64,000 nucleotides of DNA from Bordetella sp. LUAb4 (GTDB lineage: Bacteria > Pseudomonadota > Gammaproteobacteria > Burkholderiales > Burkholderiaceae_B): the NCBI RefSeq assembly GCF_021325795.1, contig NZ_JAHPZX010000007.1, forward strand, positions 62,001 to 126,000, given 5' to 3'. How positions within the stretch are numbered: the stretch's first letter is position 1; every line of letters starts with the position of its first letter. The position numbers and the translations under genes are program-made. Below, piece after piece: positions 17,101-25,698 of this stretch. The notes beneath the pieces were generated by a model. The model had not been told where the DNA came from and did no database searches. It saw nothing but the letters and a program-made list of their open reading frames with translations.

Positions 17101-20100
17101 TCGACGTCGGCGGAACGGTGGATAACCAGTCCGGCACGATCTCGTCTTCAGGCGAACTGGCCGTCGACGCGTACAACTTCAAGAACAAGAGCGGAGAGGC
17201 GCAGGGGCAGGAAGTGCGCGTCAAGGTCTCAGGCCATATCGACAATCGCAACGGCCATATCCACGGGGAAAAGAGCGTGCGCGCCAAATCGGACGCGCTG
17301 GACAACGCCGCTGGCCTGACGACGACCAACGGCAAGGCCACCATCGATACCGGCACGTTGAAGAACAAGGACGGCAGCATCTGGTCAGGCGCGGGATCGG
17401 AGGTTCATGCCGGCAGCATCGCGGGCGTAGGCACGGTCGAATCCAAGGGCGATATCTATCTGCGCAGTAAAGACTCCGTGGAGAACGACGGAAATATCAG
17501 GGCTGATGGCAAGGTCTCGGTAGGCTCGGATGGAAACGTTAAAAATACGGGAACGATGGTCGGCGGAGAATCGACGCAAGTCGACGCTAACAACATCGAT
17601 AACAAGGGCACGATAGATTCCGGTGGAGCCACCAAGGTTAGCGCCCGAGAGCGCGTGACCAACGAAGGCTTGATCAACGGTGATAAGAGCCATATCGCCG
17701 CGCCGTCCATTGATAACGCCGGCCGTATCTACGGCAACAAGATCGCGATCGAAGCCGATGCCTTGCGCAATGGCGCTTCGAAAGCGGGCGGCGGTGGTGG
17801 CAAAGACGAAGACAGCGGCAAAGCCGGCGTTATCGCCGCCCACGATCGCATCGACATGGGCGTAAAGACCTTCGATAACGACCATGCCGATGTGTATTCG
17901 GGCGGCGATCTGAATATCGGCCGTCACCTGGACGCTGCTGGCAACGCGACCGGCAAAGCCGACGTATTCAACAACAGATCCGGCTTGATCGATGTCGATG
18001 GCAACCTGCGTCTGGACGCCTCCATCATCAACAACGTCAACGAGCACTTCGTCAGCGAAGTCGTGCCGGGTACGAAGACGCGCAAGGTTTATTACCAGCG
18101 CCCCGGCAAAGATGAAAAGCTGAACGCCGACGAGTATTGGCTGTGCAACTACGACAAGCCTGTCTGCACCAAGAGTCATGAATGGGTCCTGAGGACGTCG
18201 CAGCGACGGCTGCTTATGCCATCGAAGCAGGAGAAGTACAACGCCCCGCAGTACGGGCCGGAGCTGACCTATGCCGAACCCAAGCACGAAGACCGGCGCA
18301 GGAACGAGGCGCCGGTAAAGGTCCCGTACAGCCCACCGCGCGACGAAGAGGACTCGAGCAGGAACCGCATCCACATCCCGGAGCAGTTCAACTATCCGAT
18401 CGACGCGCCCATCTGGGATGTATTCGAGGTCAAGCGGCCGGAGCCGCTGCCGCCGCAGCCGACGCAGAAAGAGTGCTTCTCTCACGAGAAATGTCATGGC
18501 GAGAACATCGCTTATGAGAAAGCGCACAAGGCCAAGGTGGCGGCCTATGTAGAGCTCAATAAGCGAGTTCGTGCCTTCAACAAGGATTTCAAGCGCCGGC
18601 TGGTCAAGAACTTCGACATTCATGTGACGGATGAGACGGTCTTTGAACCCCGAGTGGTGTCGAGCGACCCGGCCAAGATCTGGGTCGGCGGCAATGCCAC
18701 GTTCGATGGCAAGGTCCTGAACGACAAGAGCCAGATTATCGCGGGCGGCGAACTGCTGACCGTAGGCGGTGATGTACGGAACCTCGATGCGATCGGAGAG
18801 CGGCGTACCGAGACGACTGGCCAAACCATACGAACTTATACGAGTAAGGGCGGACGCAAGCACAAGACTGTGAATTACGACGGCACGACCGAGGTCGAGT
18901 CGATCAGGATGCCGGCGAGCTACGCGGGGCACACCGCCAAGCCGAACGCCGTGTGGGCGATGCCCGCGGCGGGCGCAGAGTCAGCCGCGGACGCTCCGTT
19001 CCAGGCTTTCTCCTTGCGCGTGCCTGGCATCGGAGAGGTGCGTACCGTCATACCCCCGCTGCGTTTGCCCGATAGCGCTTTGTATTCCTTGCGCCACGAA
19101 GCGGGTTCGGCGTATCTGGTGAACACGGATCCTCGATTCGTGGGCGGACGTTCGTTCGTTTCCAGCGACTATCTGTTCGAACGTCTGGGACTACTCGAAC
19201 GGCTGGGCGGCAAGGTTGCCATTGGCGGGCGGACGCCGCCAAGGCACCCCGATGCGCCGCGTGTTGCCGGGTCGGCAGGTGGCGCGTCTTATGCGCAAGG
19301 TTTCAACGGCGCATTGTCGCTCAAGCGCTTGGGTGACGCGTTCTACGAGCAGCGCCTTGTAAGCAGCCAGATCACGGCCGCCACCGGCCAGCGCTTCATC
19401 GGCGATTACCGGGACAATCAAAGTCAGTACAAGGCGTTGTTGACCGAAGGCGCCGCCTTTGGCCAGAAGTACGGCTTGACGGTGGGTGCGGCGCTGACCG
19501 AAGACCAGATGCGGAGCATGACATCGGACCTGGTCTGGATGGTTGCGCGCGACGTGCAACTTCCGGACGGAGCCACCCAGCGAGTATTGGCCCCGCAGGT
19601 TTACCTGATGGTGCAGGACGGCGACCTGAAAGGCGACGGCACTTTGATGGCGGGTCGGCGAGTCAACATGGCTGCCGACGGCAATATCGACAACACCGGC
19701 ACCATTGCCTCGCGCGATGCCACCGTTATGACGGCGGAGAATATCCGCAATCGTTTGGGTGGACGTCTGCACGGCGGTTCTCTCGATCTGTCGGCGAGAC
19801 AAGACTTCGACAACATCGGTTCGCGCATCACGGGTGGCGATGTCGCCTTGTCGGCCGGGCGCGATGTCAATCTGACTTCGACGTCCGAACATAGCGCAGG
19901 CTCGCATACCTGGCGCGACTATATCAGCAGCGTTTCCGGTATCGACGCGACCAACTTGAGCGTCGTAGCGGCCCGCGACCTGAACATGGCTGCGGGATCG
20001 CTTACCGCGCTGAACGATGTGCAACTGGTGGCGGGTAACGACGTTACGCTGAGCAGCTTGCAAGACGGGCAGGGCGAGCATTTCATCTTCGGCAAGAAGA

Positions 20101-23100
20101 ACAACAAGCAGACCAGCCGTAGCCAGGATATCGGTGCGATCGTTACTGCGGGTGGCAACCTGAGCGTGTTCGCAGGCGCGGACTTTACCGCCACGGCGGC
20201 GCGCATGCAGGCGCAGAAGGACTTGGGCGTGTCGGCGGGGGGCAATATCGCCTTGAATGCGGGCCAGCAGTCCGAGTACTTCCGAGACGAGCACTATCAG
20301 AAGACGCGCGGCTTTCTCTCCAGCAAATCGACCCACACGATCGATGCCTTCTATTCGTCGATGGCATTGGGAAGCTTACTTAGCGGCGAGCGCGTCTCTG
20401 TGTTGGCCGGCGGCGATATTGCCACCATCGCCGCCCAGGTCGCCGCCGACAAGGGCGTGCGGATGGGGGCCGGGGGTGACATCACACTGAATGCTGGCTC
20501 CGACACCTACGGCGAACAGCACTACGAGCGTGTCACGCGTAAGGGCTTCTTTGGCGGTAGCGGAGGCCTTGGTGTTGGCTACGGCAAGGAGATCAAGGCG
20601 AAGTGGTCGTCGCTCGACGGCGTGGCGCAGAGCACGGCGCCGACGCGGATTGGTGCGACAGACGGGAACGTGGCCATATCGGCGGGCGGCGATGTACGGC
20701 TCAACGGCGCACAGCTCGTCGCGGGTAGTGCGGGTAACGCGGGAGCATCGGGAACGTCGGGAACATCGGGGATATCGGGGATATCGGGGGCCTCGGGTGC
20801 GTCGTCGGGCAACATCGGGATTGCCGGGAGAAACGTCAGCATCGATGTCAGCCACGATATCGAGCGTTCGACGCACGGCTCCAGCTACTCTCGTTCAGTG
20901 TTTGGCACAGCGGTGGTCGGCACGGTGCTGGACACCGTCAGGAACCTGCGTGAAGGGCACTCGTTGATGGACGTCATCCACGAGGTGGGTGCGTCGAGTC
21001 TGTCCGTGCCCCAGGTCGACTTTACTTATGACGCCACGCGCAGCCGTGCGAAGAATGAGCGTATCGCCGATGTGGCGATCGGCTCGACCGTGGATGCGGC
21101 GAACAATGTGACCTTGCGCGCCGGAGACCCGCAGGGGCAAAGACGAGGGCAAGGACAAGGACAAGGACAAGGACAAGGACAAGGACAAGGGCAAGGGCAA
21201 GGGCAAGGGCAGGGCGACTCTTCCACTGCGGGCCAGATCTCCTTGGTGGGCGCCACGGTGCGAGGCGGCGGCGCGACTTTGCTGGATGCCCAGGGCGATG
21301 TTTCGATCAAAGCGGCCTCCCACCAATATTCGGAGAGCCATTCCTCCAAGAGCAAGACGGCACGGGTCGGGACGGCGGCGCCCGGCCTGGGTGATCTCGG
21401 TCGTGCGCAATCCGGCGGGCACAACAGCGGCGGCGTGCAACTGCTGCCGTATAACCACGAACTCTCGATGGCCAAAGGCCAGACCGAAGCCAGTTCGCAG
21501 ACGATTTCGACGGTAATTGGGAATACGGTCCTCGCCAACAGCCAGACCGGAGACGTCCTTGTCCAGGGATCGGACGTGGCCGGCGGTGACTCGGTGACAC
21601 TCCTGGCGCCGCAGGGTGCGGTTCGCATCGAGCCGGGCAGGCATACCGGGACGTCGAACGAGTCGTACAAGCAGAGCACCATCGGGAACACTGGGCGTAG
21701 CAATACCAGTGTGACCGTGGGCTATGGCAAGCAGCAGGGATCACAGCGAGAGGCAGGCCAGACACAGAGCGCCGCCGCAAGCCACATCACGACCGGAACA
21801 GGCGATGTGACACTGGCTGCGCGTGATCAGGTGTCCGTGACAGGTAGCCATATCGATGCGAGCAGGGATTTCAATATCCAGGCCAAGGTCATCGAAATTA
21901 CGCCTGGGCGCGATTCGGTTGACATGCAGAGCGAGCATGAGCGCAGGAGCGCCGGCGTCACGTTCAGCGCCAACAACCCGATCGTAAGCGCGGTGCAGAC
22001 ATCCATCGACATGCGCAAGGCTGCCGTGGAGTCGGATGACCCGCGTATGAAAGCATTGGCGGCGACGGCGGCGGGTCTGTCGATGGCCAATGCGTATAGC
22101 GCGGTCGCGCGCAATCCGGCCAGCGCGGGCGGCGTGAGTTTCAACGTCGATGTCGGAGTATCCAATAGCAGGCAACGGCAGGAGAGCTCCGTGTCGGCGG
22201 TCTCCTCGTCCACCGTGCAAGCGGGGCGCGACGTCAATTTGAAGGCGAGCGGCGAGGATTCCCGGATTTTGGTAGAGGGATCCCAACTCACGGCGGCAAG
22301 GAATGCGTCCCTGCGGACCGACGGTGACTTGGTCCTTACGGCGGCGGCGACGACGCACCAAACCAACAGCAAACAGTCCTCAAGCAGCGCCAGCGTGGGT
22401 GTCGGATTTGCCATTGGCGGTACGCAGAACGGCTTCACGATCAATCTTGCCGCATCAACTGCTCGCGGCAACGCCGAGGGCAATAGCGTCACGTGGACGC
22501 CCTCGACCGTGCAAGCGGGTGGCGTCGCGGTGATGGAATCGGGCGGGGATACCCAGGTGCTCGGCTCGCAAGTGCTCGCGTCACAGATCATCGCCAATGT
22601 CGGCGGCGACTTGACGGTCGAGAGCCTGCAGGACACTGCCGAATACACGTCCGAGCAGAGCAGTGGTGGCTTCGGTGTGAGTCTGTGCATCCCGCCAATC
22701 TGCTACGGCGCGAGCTCGGCCACCGGTTATGTCGGCGGAGGCGAGGTAAGGAGCGCGTACGCCAGCGTCACGCAGCAGGCTGGGTTGAAGGCGGGCGATG
22801 GTGGATTCCAGGTCTATGTGAACCGGGAGACCAGCCTCGTGGGCGGCGTCGTTTCGAGCTCGGCTCGGGCGGTGGAGAGGGGGTTGAACTATCTGGATAC
22901 CGGGACGTTGATCACTCGGGATGTCCAGAACAAGGCTTGGTACACGGGCAATCAATTTGCGCTGGGAGGCGGATTCAGCTTTGGTGGCGGTGCGGGAGAC
23001 AAGAAAGCGGACGATGCCAACGCCGACTCGGCTGCAGCGGGTAAGACCTCAAATTCGTCTAGCGCCGTCGGGACTGATAGCCAGGGCAACGCGGCGAGCG

Positions 23101-25154
23101 GCACGCGCGCCGTTCCAGGCAGCACCTTACCGTCATTCAAGGGCGTCAGCGTCGCCCCGCCGGGCGTAGCTCATGCGCGGGAAGAAGTCGTATCAACGAC
23201 GTACAGCGCGATCAGCGGCGGGACGATCAGGATTCGCGACCTGGACGGGCAACGTGCGCGCACGGGGCTGACGCCTGACCAGATCATTGCCGCGCTCAAT
23301 CGGGATACGCAGGACACGCTGAATAGCCTGGATCCGATTTTCGATCTCAAGAAAGTACAGGCTGGGCTGGACATCGCGATAGAAGCGAGCCAGCAAGCTG
23401 GGACTTACTTCGCGAACAAGGCCAGGGATGCGGACGAGATCAAAGCGGCGTTGGAAAAGATGCCGGAAGGGCCGCAGCGTGACGCACTGACAGCGCAACA
23501 CGCGGAGGATCAGAAGCTGTGGGGGCCTGGCGGCAGATATCGCAGTGTGCTGGGTGCGATCCTGGCTGGCGTGAGTGGCAACGTGGCGGCTGGTGGTGCG
23601 GGGACCTTGCAGGCGGTCACGGTGTCTTACCTTCAGAGTCAGGCCGCCGGCGCCGTGAAGCAGATTGCCGACGCGCTGGGTGAAGGGTCGCAAGCCGAAG
23701 TGGCCAGAGCGGCGCTGCACGCCATCGTGGGCTGCGCGGGCGCGGCGGCGAGCCAGGCAAGCTGTAGCGCGGGTGCTTTGGGTGCAGGCGCAGGATCAAT
23801 TCTAAATAGCCTTGGTGACGAGATTCGCCGGCGCGAGGCCGCCAACGGTCCGAGTGGCGCAACGCCTGGAGGAGAGGGCAAGTCGCTTACCGCGTCCGAG
23901 AAGGAGACTTGGCGCAACACGGTCGCCACGTTGGTGACGGGAATAGCCGCGGCCTCCGGCTCGAACCCCGTCACGGCCGTCACTGCGGCCACGATCGAAA
24001 CCGAGAACAACTACCTGAATGCTGTGGAAACCAGGGAGCGCGTGGCCGCAACGCACCGCCTGGGTCAGTGTCGCGACGAGGCGTGCCGGGCGGCCGAAGA
24101 AGCCACGCTGGACCAACTCGTTGCGATCAACGAGGAGCGCAACGCCCGCTTGGAAACCTTGCCGGAAGACAAGGCCGCCTACAGCGCGCAGCTGAGCGAG
24201 ATTGAAAAGGACATAGCTGGGCTCGCCGAACTGGCGAAGGCAGAAAACGCGGAGGAAGCCAAGGCTGCGCTGTCGCAGATAACGCAGGCGAGCAGTAAGT
24301 ATCGGACGGTTCTGTACGCGCAGAAGGAGCTTGCTATCAGCCAGGATGGCGTGGTTCGAGCCGAGCAGATGGTGGAGCTTGGTTATCTGAGCGAGTCTCA
24401 GGGCCGGATCCTGAAGAATGATCCTTGGAATGTAGTGGGAGATATCGGAACGGCGGTTGTCGACGCGAGTCCTGGTATTGGTGTTGTCAAGGGGGCAACG
24501 TCCGCTGCTAAGAGTTCAGTCGTGGCGTCGAAGGTCGAGAAGGGGCATCCGGTGTCTGCGGGTGCGCAGGTCGACAAAGGCACCAAAGCTGCGGGTGGAT
24601 CGGAGTTCGGTAAGGGCTCGACGGCATCGGTCGCCCCTTCTCATCATCGCAGCAGTAAAACTGAAGTAGATAACGCGCCGCCGACGCTTGCCCGGCCTGA
24701 CGCCAGCACCTCTAGTAACGTTATTCTGGGTGAACTAGACTCGCTCGGACGCCCAACAGGAGTAACGGCGGTAATTACGAGAGAGCTGTTAGAGCAGGGT
24801 TCCCATGCCAATCAGAGCATTCGTCCACCCGGCTTCGAAGGACAAGGTTCAGACCACGCACGTGGACATTTGCTTGCGAGGATGTTGGGGGGCAGCGGCA
24901 AAGACGCGAGAAACCTAATCACACTTTTCCAAACCCATGCAAATCATCCGAATATGAGTTCGTTTGAGCGCGAGGTAAAAAAAGCCGTAATGTCAGGAGA
25001 GACCGTTAGTTACCGTGCCATTCCCGTCTACTCCGGGAACAATCCGGTTCCGACTGGCGTTACTTTAAATGCGCGGGGGTCGGCAGGATTTACTCTCGAC
25101 GTTTCGATTCGCAATGTAGCCGGAGCTAAGAAAAATGCTAAACGAGTTAATTAG
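14193..25154 (+). CDS. cdiA: CdiA/FhaB-family two-partner-secretion toxin exoprotein
   Basis: Cell-surface exoprotein of 3653 residues that delivers a C-terminal toxin to neighbouring cells (contact-dependent inhibition). Residues 1-25 are a signal peptide. Residues about 30-280 are the TPS secretion domain, with NPSQLRGW, VIVANPAGI and a CDGC pair at 142-145. Long FHA-type repeats rich in DNRNG/GGDVTL patterns fill most of the protein. Residues about 1285-1490 form a Pro/Lys-rich segment with two Cys pairs, followed by the conserved YLVNTDPRF motif near 1636; this region corresponds to the receptor-binding part of CdiA proteins. A second FHA repeat block, Ser/Gly and Gly-Gln tracts, and a pretoxin domain follow. 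The ENN boundary motif is at about 3271. The C-terminal ~145 residues resemble a DNA/RNA non-specific endonuclease (RGHLLARM active-site segment, then NLITLFQTHAN). No intact cdiB precedes it. The end overlaps the immunity gene by 20 bases. Confidence 0.93.
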   Translation: MLSLRRVLACLLVFVQLWTPVLSQTLPITVDRSIRSQQAIVGAGANGVPVVNIARPNGAGVSNNRFTQFNVGPAGVVFNNSGAPSQSQLAGPLAGNPLLGNGRAALIINQVTANNPSQLRGWMEVAGHRANVIVANPAGITCDGCGFLNAGRGTLTTGRPLIGADGGLQGFDVTRGRVSVEGLGLYGGGVDKVDLITRALVLNAAVHANRLSVVAGPATVGYDDDRVQGKTGQGPAPAVWLDVAALGGMYANSVRLIGTEAGVGVNIGGPINSLTGQLHLSSAGDLRILPTGDVHAAQGLDMHARGELAVQGRASTPGDLRISAGQGLRVDGAAAQLAGANVTLAGNDVAIGGMIEAVSGRLQVSAGQGLSILPAGGVHGAQGVDLLAGGELSVQGRATTPGDMRLAAGLGLRVEGAAAEVGGSSVTLSGHDVVIGTGSKVYSDSTLIADARGRLDSAGDVRAAGMVSVVAQDKLLIDGELIAGQSASLQAGSSLESRGWVQVNGPLTATASGALVNHGELHAKNAVTLQASGALSNDGTVQAGADLTVTSGGRLVNDGELLTPQKATLRAQALENHGTIQANGGVRLEATDGFNNQRGKVLSAGDVHLEVQGSVDNRDGRIDSKGKVYVAGVEIDNQSGILGGRSVDVLTSGQVDNTNGLIRADDKLVVSATSVINHDTVHQDGKPVRGIHAKTADLRADILDNRGGRIEVDDQLTVNGKRLLNSDGRVVSRGEMELHLQGEAGASKSGAVKTEPVRVRRSAITDLPDSNGVLGSMQGAEVVLDNQRGEILAAGDLTLDLNGAGDNRSGRIYTDGHLHGDAVAIDNRKGVLIGRHGDFNAAGTIDNRDGLIGARDRLRLSAGNIDNAQTRSAPTGPQLGIIGKTVSLDAPVVNNMAGNIGGQQVTINGKRMHNGGGWVRSWDGIDITMNGSVVSADAPANRQSHLEESTDQALLDNQGGVIEGGGETKLDVGGTVDNQSGTISSSGELAVDAYNFKNKSGEAQGQEVRVKVSGHIDNRNGHIHGEKSVRAKSDALDNAAGLTTTNGKATIDTGTLKNKDGSIWSGAGSEVHAGSIAGVGTVESKGDIYLRSKDSVENDGNIRADGKVSVGSDGNVKNTGTMVGGESTQVDANNIDNKGTIDSGGATKVSARERVTNEGLINGDKSHIAAPSIDNAGRIYGNKIAIEADALRNGASKAGGGGGKDEDSGKAGVIAAHDRIDMGVKTFDNDHADVYSGGDLNIGRHLDAAGNATGKADVFNNRSGLIDVDGNLRLDASIINNVNEHFVSEVVPGTKTRKVYYQRPGKDEKLNADEYWLCNYDKPVCTKSHEWVLRTSQRRLLMPSKQEKYNAPQYGPELTYAEPKHEDRRRNEAPVKVPYSPPRDEEDSSRNRIHIPEQFNYPIDAPIWDVFEVKRPEPLPPQPTQKECFSHEKCHGENIAYEKAHKAKVAAYVELNKRVRAFNKDFKRRLVKNFDIHVTDETVFEPRVVSSDPAKIWVGGNATFDGKVLNDKSQIIAGGELLTVGGDVRNLDAIGERRTETTGQTIRTYTSKGGRKHKTVNYDGTTEVESIRMPASYAGHTAKPNAVWAMPAAGAESAADAPFQAFSLRVPGIGEVRTVIPPLRLPDSALYSLRHEAGSAYLVNTDPRFVGGRSFVSSDYLFERLGLLERLGGKVAIGGRTPPRHPDAPRVAGSAGGASYAQGFNGALSLKRLGDAFYEQRLVSSQITAATGQRFIGDYRDNQSQYKALLTEGAAFGQKYGLTVGAALTEDQMRSMTSDLVWMVARDVQLPDGATQRVLAPQVYLMVQDGDLKGDGTLMAGRRVNMAADGNIDNTGTIASRDATVMTAENIRNRLGGRLHGGSLDLSARQDFDNIGSRITGGDVALSAGRDVNLTSTSEHSAGSHTWRDYISSVSGIDATNLSVVAARDLNMAAGSLTALNDVQLVAGNDVTLSSLQDGQGEHFIFGKKNNKQTSRSQDIGAIVTAGGNLSVFAGADFTATAARMQAQKDLGVSAGGNIALNAGQQSEYFRDEHYQKTRGFLSSKSTHTIDAFYSSMALGSLLSGERVSVLAGGDIATIAAQVAADKGVRMGAGGDITLNAGSDTYGEQHYERVTRKGFFGGSGGLGVGYGKEIKAKWSSLDGVAQSTAPTRIGATDGNVAISAGGDVRLNGAQLVAGSAGNAGASGTSGTSGISGISGASGASSGNIGIAGRNVSIDVSHDIERSTHGSSYSRSVFGTAVVGTVLDTVRNLREGHSLMDVIHEVGASSLSVPQVDFTYDATRSRAKNERIADVAIGSTVDAANNVTLRAGDPQGQRRGQGQGQGQGQGQGQGQGQGQGQGDSSTAGQISLVGATVRGGGATLLDAQGDVSIKAASHQYSESHSSKSKTARVGTAAPGLGDLGRAQSGGHNSGGVQLLPYNHELSMAKGQTEASSQTISTVIGNTVLANSQTGDVLVQGSDVAGGDSVTLLAPQGAVRIEPGRHTGTSNESYKQSTIGNTGRSNTSVTVGYGKQQGSQREAGQTQSAAASHITTGTGDVTLAARDQVSVTGSHIDASRDFNIQAKVIEITPGRDSVDMQSEHERRSAGVTFSANNPIVSAVQTSIDMRKAAVESDDPRMKALAATAAGLSMANAYSAVARNPASAGGVSFNVDVGVSNSRQRQESSVSAVSSSTVQAGRDVNLKASGEDSRILVEGSQLTAARNASLRTDGDLVLTAAATTHQTNSKQSSSSASVGVGFAIGGTQNGFTINLAASTARGNAEGNSVTWTPSTVQAGGVAVMESGGDTQVLGSQVLASQIIANVGGDLTVESLQDTAEYTSEQSSGGFGVSLCIPPICYGASSATGYVGGGEVRSAYASVTQQAGLKAGDGGFQVYVNRETSLVGGVVSSSARAVERGLNYLDTGTLITRDVQNKAWYTGNQFALGGGFSFGGGAGDKKADDANADSAAAGKTSNSSSAVGTDSQGNAASGTRAVPGSTLPSFKGVSVAPPGVAHAREEVVSTTYSAISGGTIRIRDLDGQRARTGLTPDQIIAALNRDTQDTLNSLDPIFDLKKVQAGLDIAIEASQQAGTYFANKARDADEIKAALEKMPEGPQRDALTAQHAEDQKLWGPGGRYRSVLGAILAGVSGNVAAGGAGTLQAVTVSYLQSQAAGAVKQIADALGEGSQAEVARAALHAIVGCAGAAASQASCSAGALGAGAGSILNSLGDEIRRREAANGPSGATPGGEGKSLTASEKETWRNTVATLVTGIAAASGSNPVTAVTAATIETENNYLNAVETRERVAATHRLGQCRDEACRAAEEATLDQLVAINEERNARLETLPEDKAAYSAQLSEIEKDIAGLAELAKAENAEEAKAALSQITQASSKYRTVLYAQKELAISQDGVVRAEQMVELGYLSESQGRILKNDPWNVVGDIGTAVVDASPGIGVVKGATSAAKSSVVASKVEKGHPVSAGAQVDKGTKAAGGSEFGKGSTASVAPSHHRSSKTEVDNAPPTLARPDASTSSNVILGELDSLGRPTGVTAVITRELLEQGSHANQSIRPPGFEGQGSDHARGHLLARMLGGSGKDARNLITLFQTHANHPNMSSFEREVKKAVMSGETVSYRAIPVYSGNNPVPTGVTLNARGSAGFTLDVSIRNVAGAKKNAKRVN
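20731..20816 (+). repeat. Ser-Gly-Xaa minisatellite inside cdiA
   Basis: A run of imperfect 9-base units of the form TCGGGAACA/TCGGGGATA encodes repeated Ser-Gly plus Thr, Ile or Ala. It is in frame and acts as a flexible spacer. Units are a multiple of three, so copy-number slippage changes length without breaking the gene. Confidence 0.8.
21143..21214 (+). repeat. GGACAA/GGGCAA hexanucleotide tract inside cdiA
   Basis: About twelve consecutive hexamers (GGACAA, then GGGCAA) encode an alternating Gly-Gln tract. It lies between FHA repeat blocks in the second half of CdiA. Hexamer slippage would change linker length in frame. The tract is absent from the orphan cdiA copy, which starts downstream of this point. 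Confidence 0.85.
22077..23344 (+). repeat. Direct repeat, copy in main cdiA (partner 34637-35663)
   Basis: This stretch of cdiA is repeated with only scattered base changes at 34637-35663 in the orphan cdiA fragment. The partner lacks 250 bases (22642-22891 here) and has a 9-base insertion near 35361. The repeat ends just after LNSLDPIFD, upstream of where the pretoxin and toxin parts of the two genes become unrelated. It is a ready site for homologous exchange of toxin ends. Confidence 0.9.
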
Positions 25155-25665
25155 GATGCTTCCGCCGCCGAGCAGAAAACCTCGGAATAGTGACGCCTGG
25201 GTTAGGTACGAAGCGGAAAGTGGTCAGATATTTCCCAGCGACTTCAAGGCCTTTATCTCGGCGTATGGGAGCGGCGTTATTGACGATTTCATCTACGTGC
25301 TTGATCCGTTTTCTCCGAATCCTAATTTGAATTTTGAAAAGGCGGAGTCTTTCCAGAGCGCGTACTTGGTGATGAAGCAGCTTTTTCCCGAGGACTATCC
25401 TCGACCAGCATATCCTGAGACCGGCTCGTTTCTCCCCTGGGCCGTTACGGATAACGGCGATTCGTTCATCTGGCTGGTGGATGGCGATCCTGCTGGTTGG
25501 AAGGTTGCTTTGCATAGCAAAGATCAGGGGGACGAGGAAATATACATGCTCGGTTGCGTTGATTTTCTCGCTGGGCTTCTGCGAGGGGAGGTCTCATCCG
25601 CAATTTTGCCCAGCGAGCTTCTCACTCATGGAAAGACTGCCCATGAATTCTTACCACTAGAATAG
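25135..25665 (+). CDS. cdiI: SMI1/KNR4-family immunity protein for CdiA
   Basis: Cytosolic protein of 176 residues that should neutralise the nuclease tip of the preceding CdiA. It has the SUKH (SMI1/KNR4) pattern: an early LPPPSRKP segment, FPSDFKAFISAYGSG (the conserved P..yk.fl...G core), then an acidic middle with FLPWAVTDNGDSFIWLVDGD. SUKH proteins are common immunity proteins of polymorphic nuclease toxins. The ATG lies 20 bases inside the end of cdiA in another frame, giving translational coupling. A decayed relative of its middle section is found at 46269-46406. Function is inferred from position and family. Confidence 0.85.
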   Translation: MLNELIRMLPPPSRKPRNSDAWVRYEAESGQIFPSDFKAFISAYGSGVIDDFIYVLDPFSPNPNLNFEKAESFQSAYLVMKQLFPEDYPRPAYPETGSFLPWAVTDNGDSFIWLVDGDPAGWKVALHSKDQGDEEIYMLGCVDFLAGLLRGEVSSAILPSELLTHGKTAHEFLPLE

Positions 25666-25698
25666 TGCGCTTCCCCTGGGTTAGTAAGCAGCTACAAA

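Noticed and set aside
18182-18517. 111-codon frame inside cdiA on the plus strand
   Set aside because: It lies wholly inside the open cdiA frame, is Arg/Ala-rich as expected from frame shadows in high-GC DNA, and has no motif.
17385-18932. 515-codon minus-strand frame opposite cdiA
   Set aside because: Long antisense frames are common opposite high-GC genes; the sequence lacks a family motif and the sense strand encodes clear FHA repeats.
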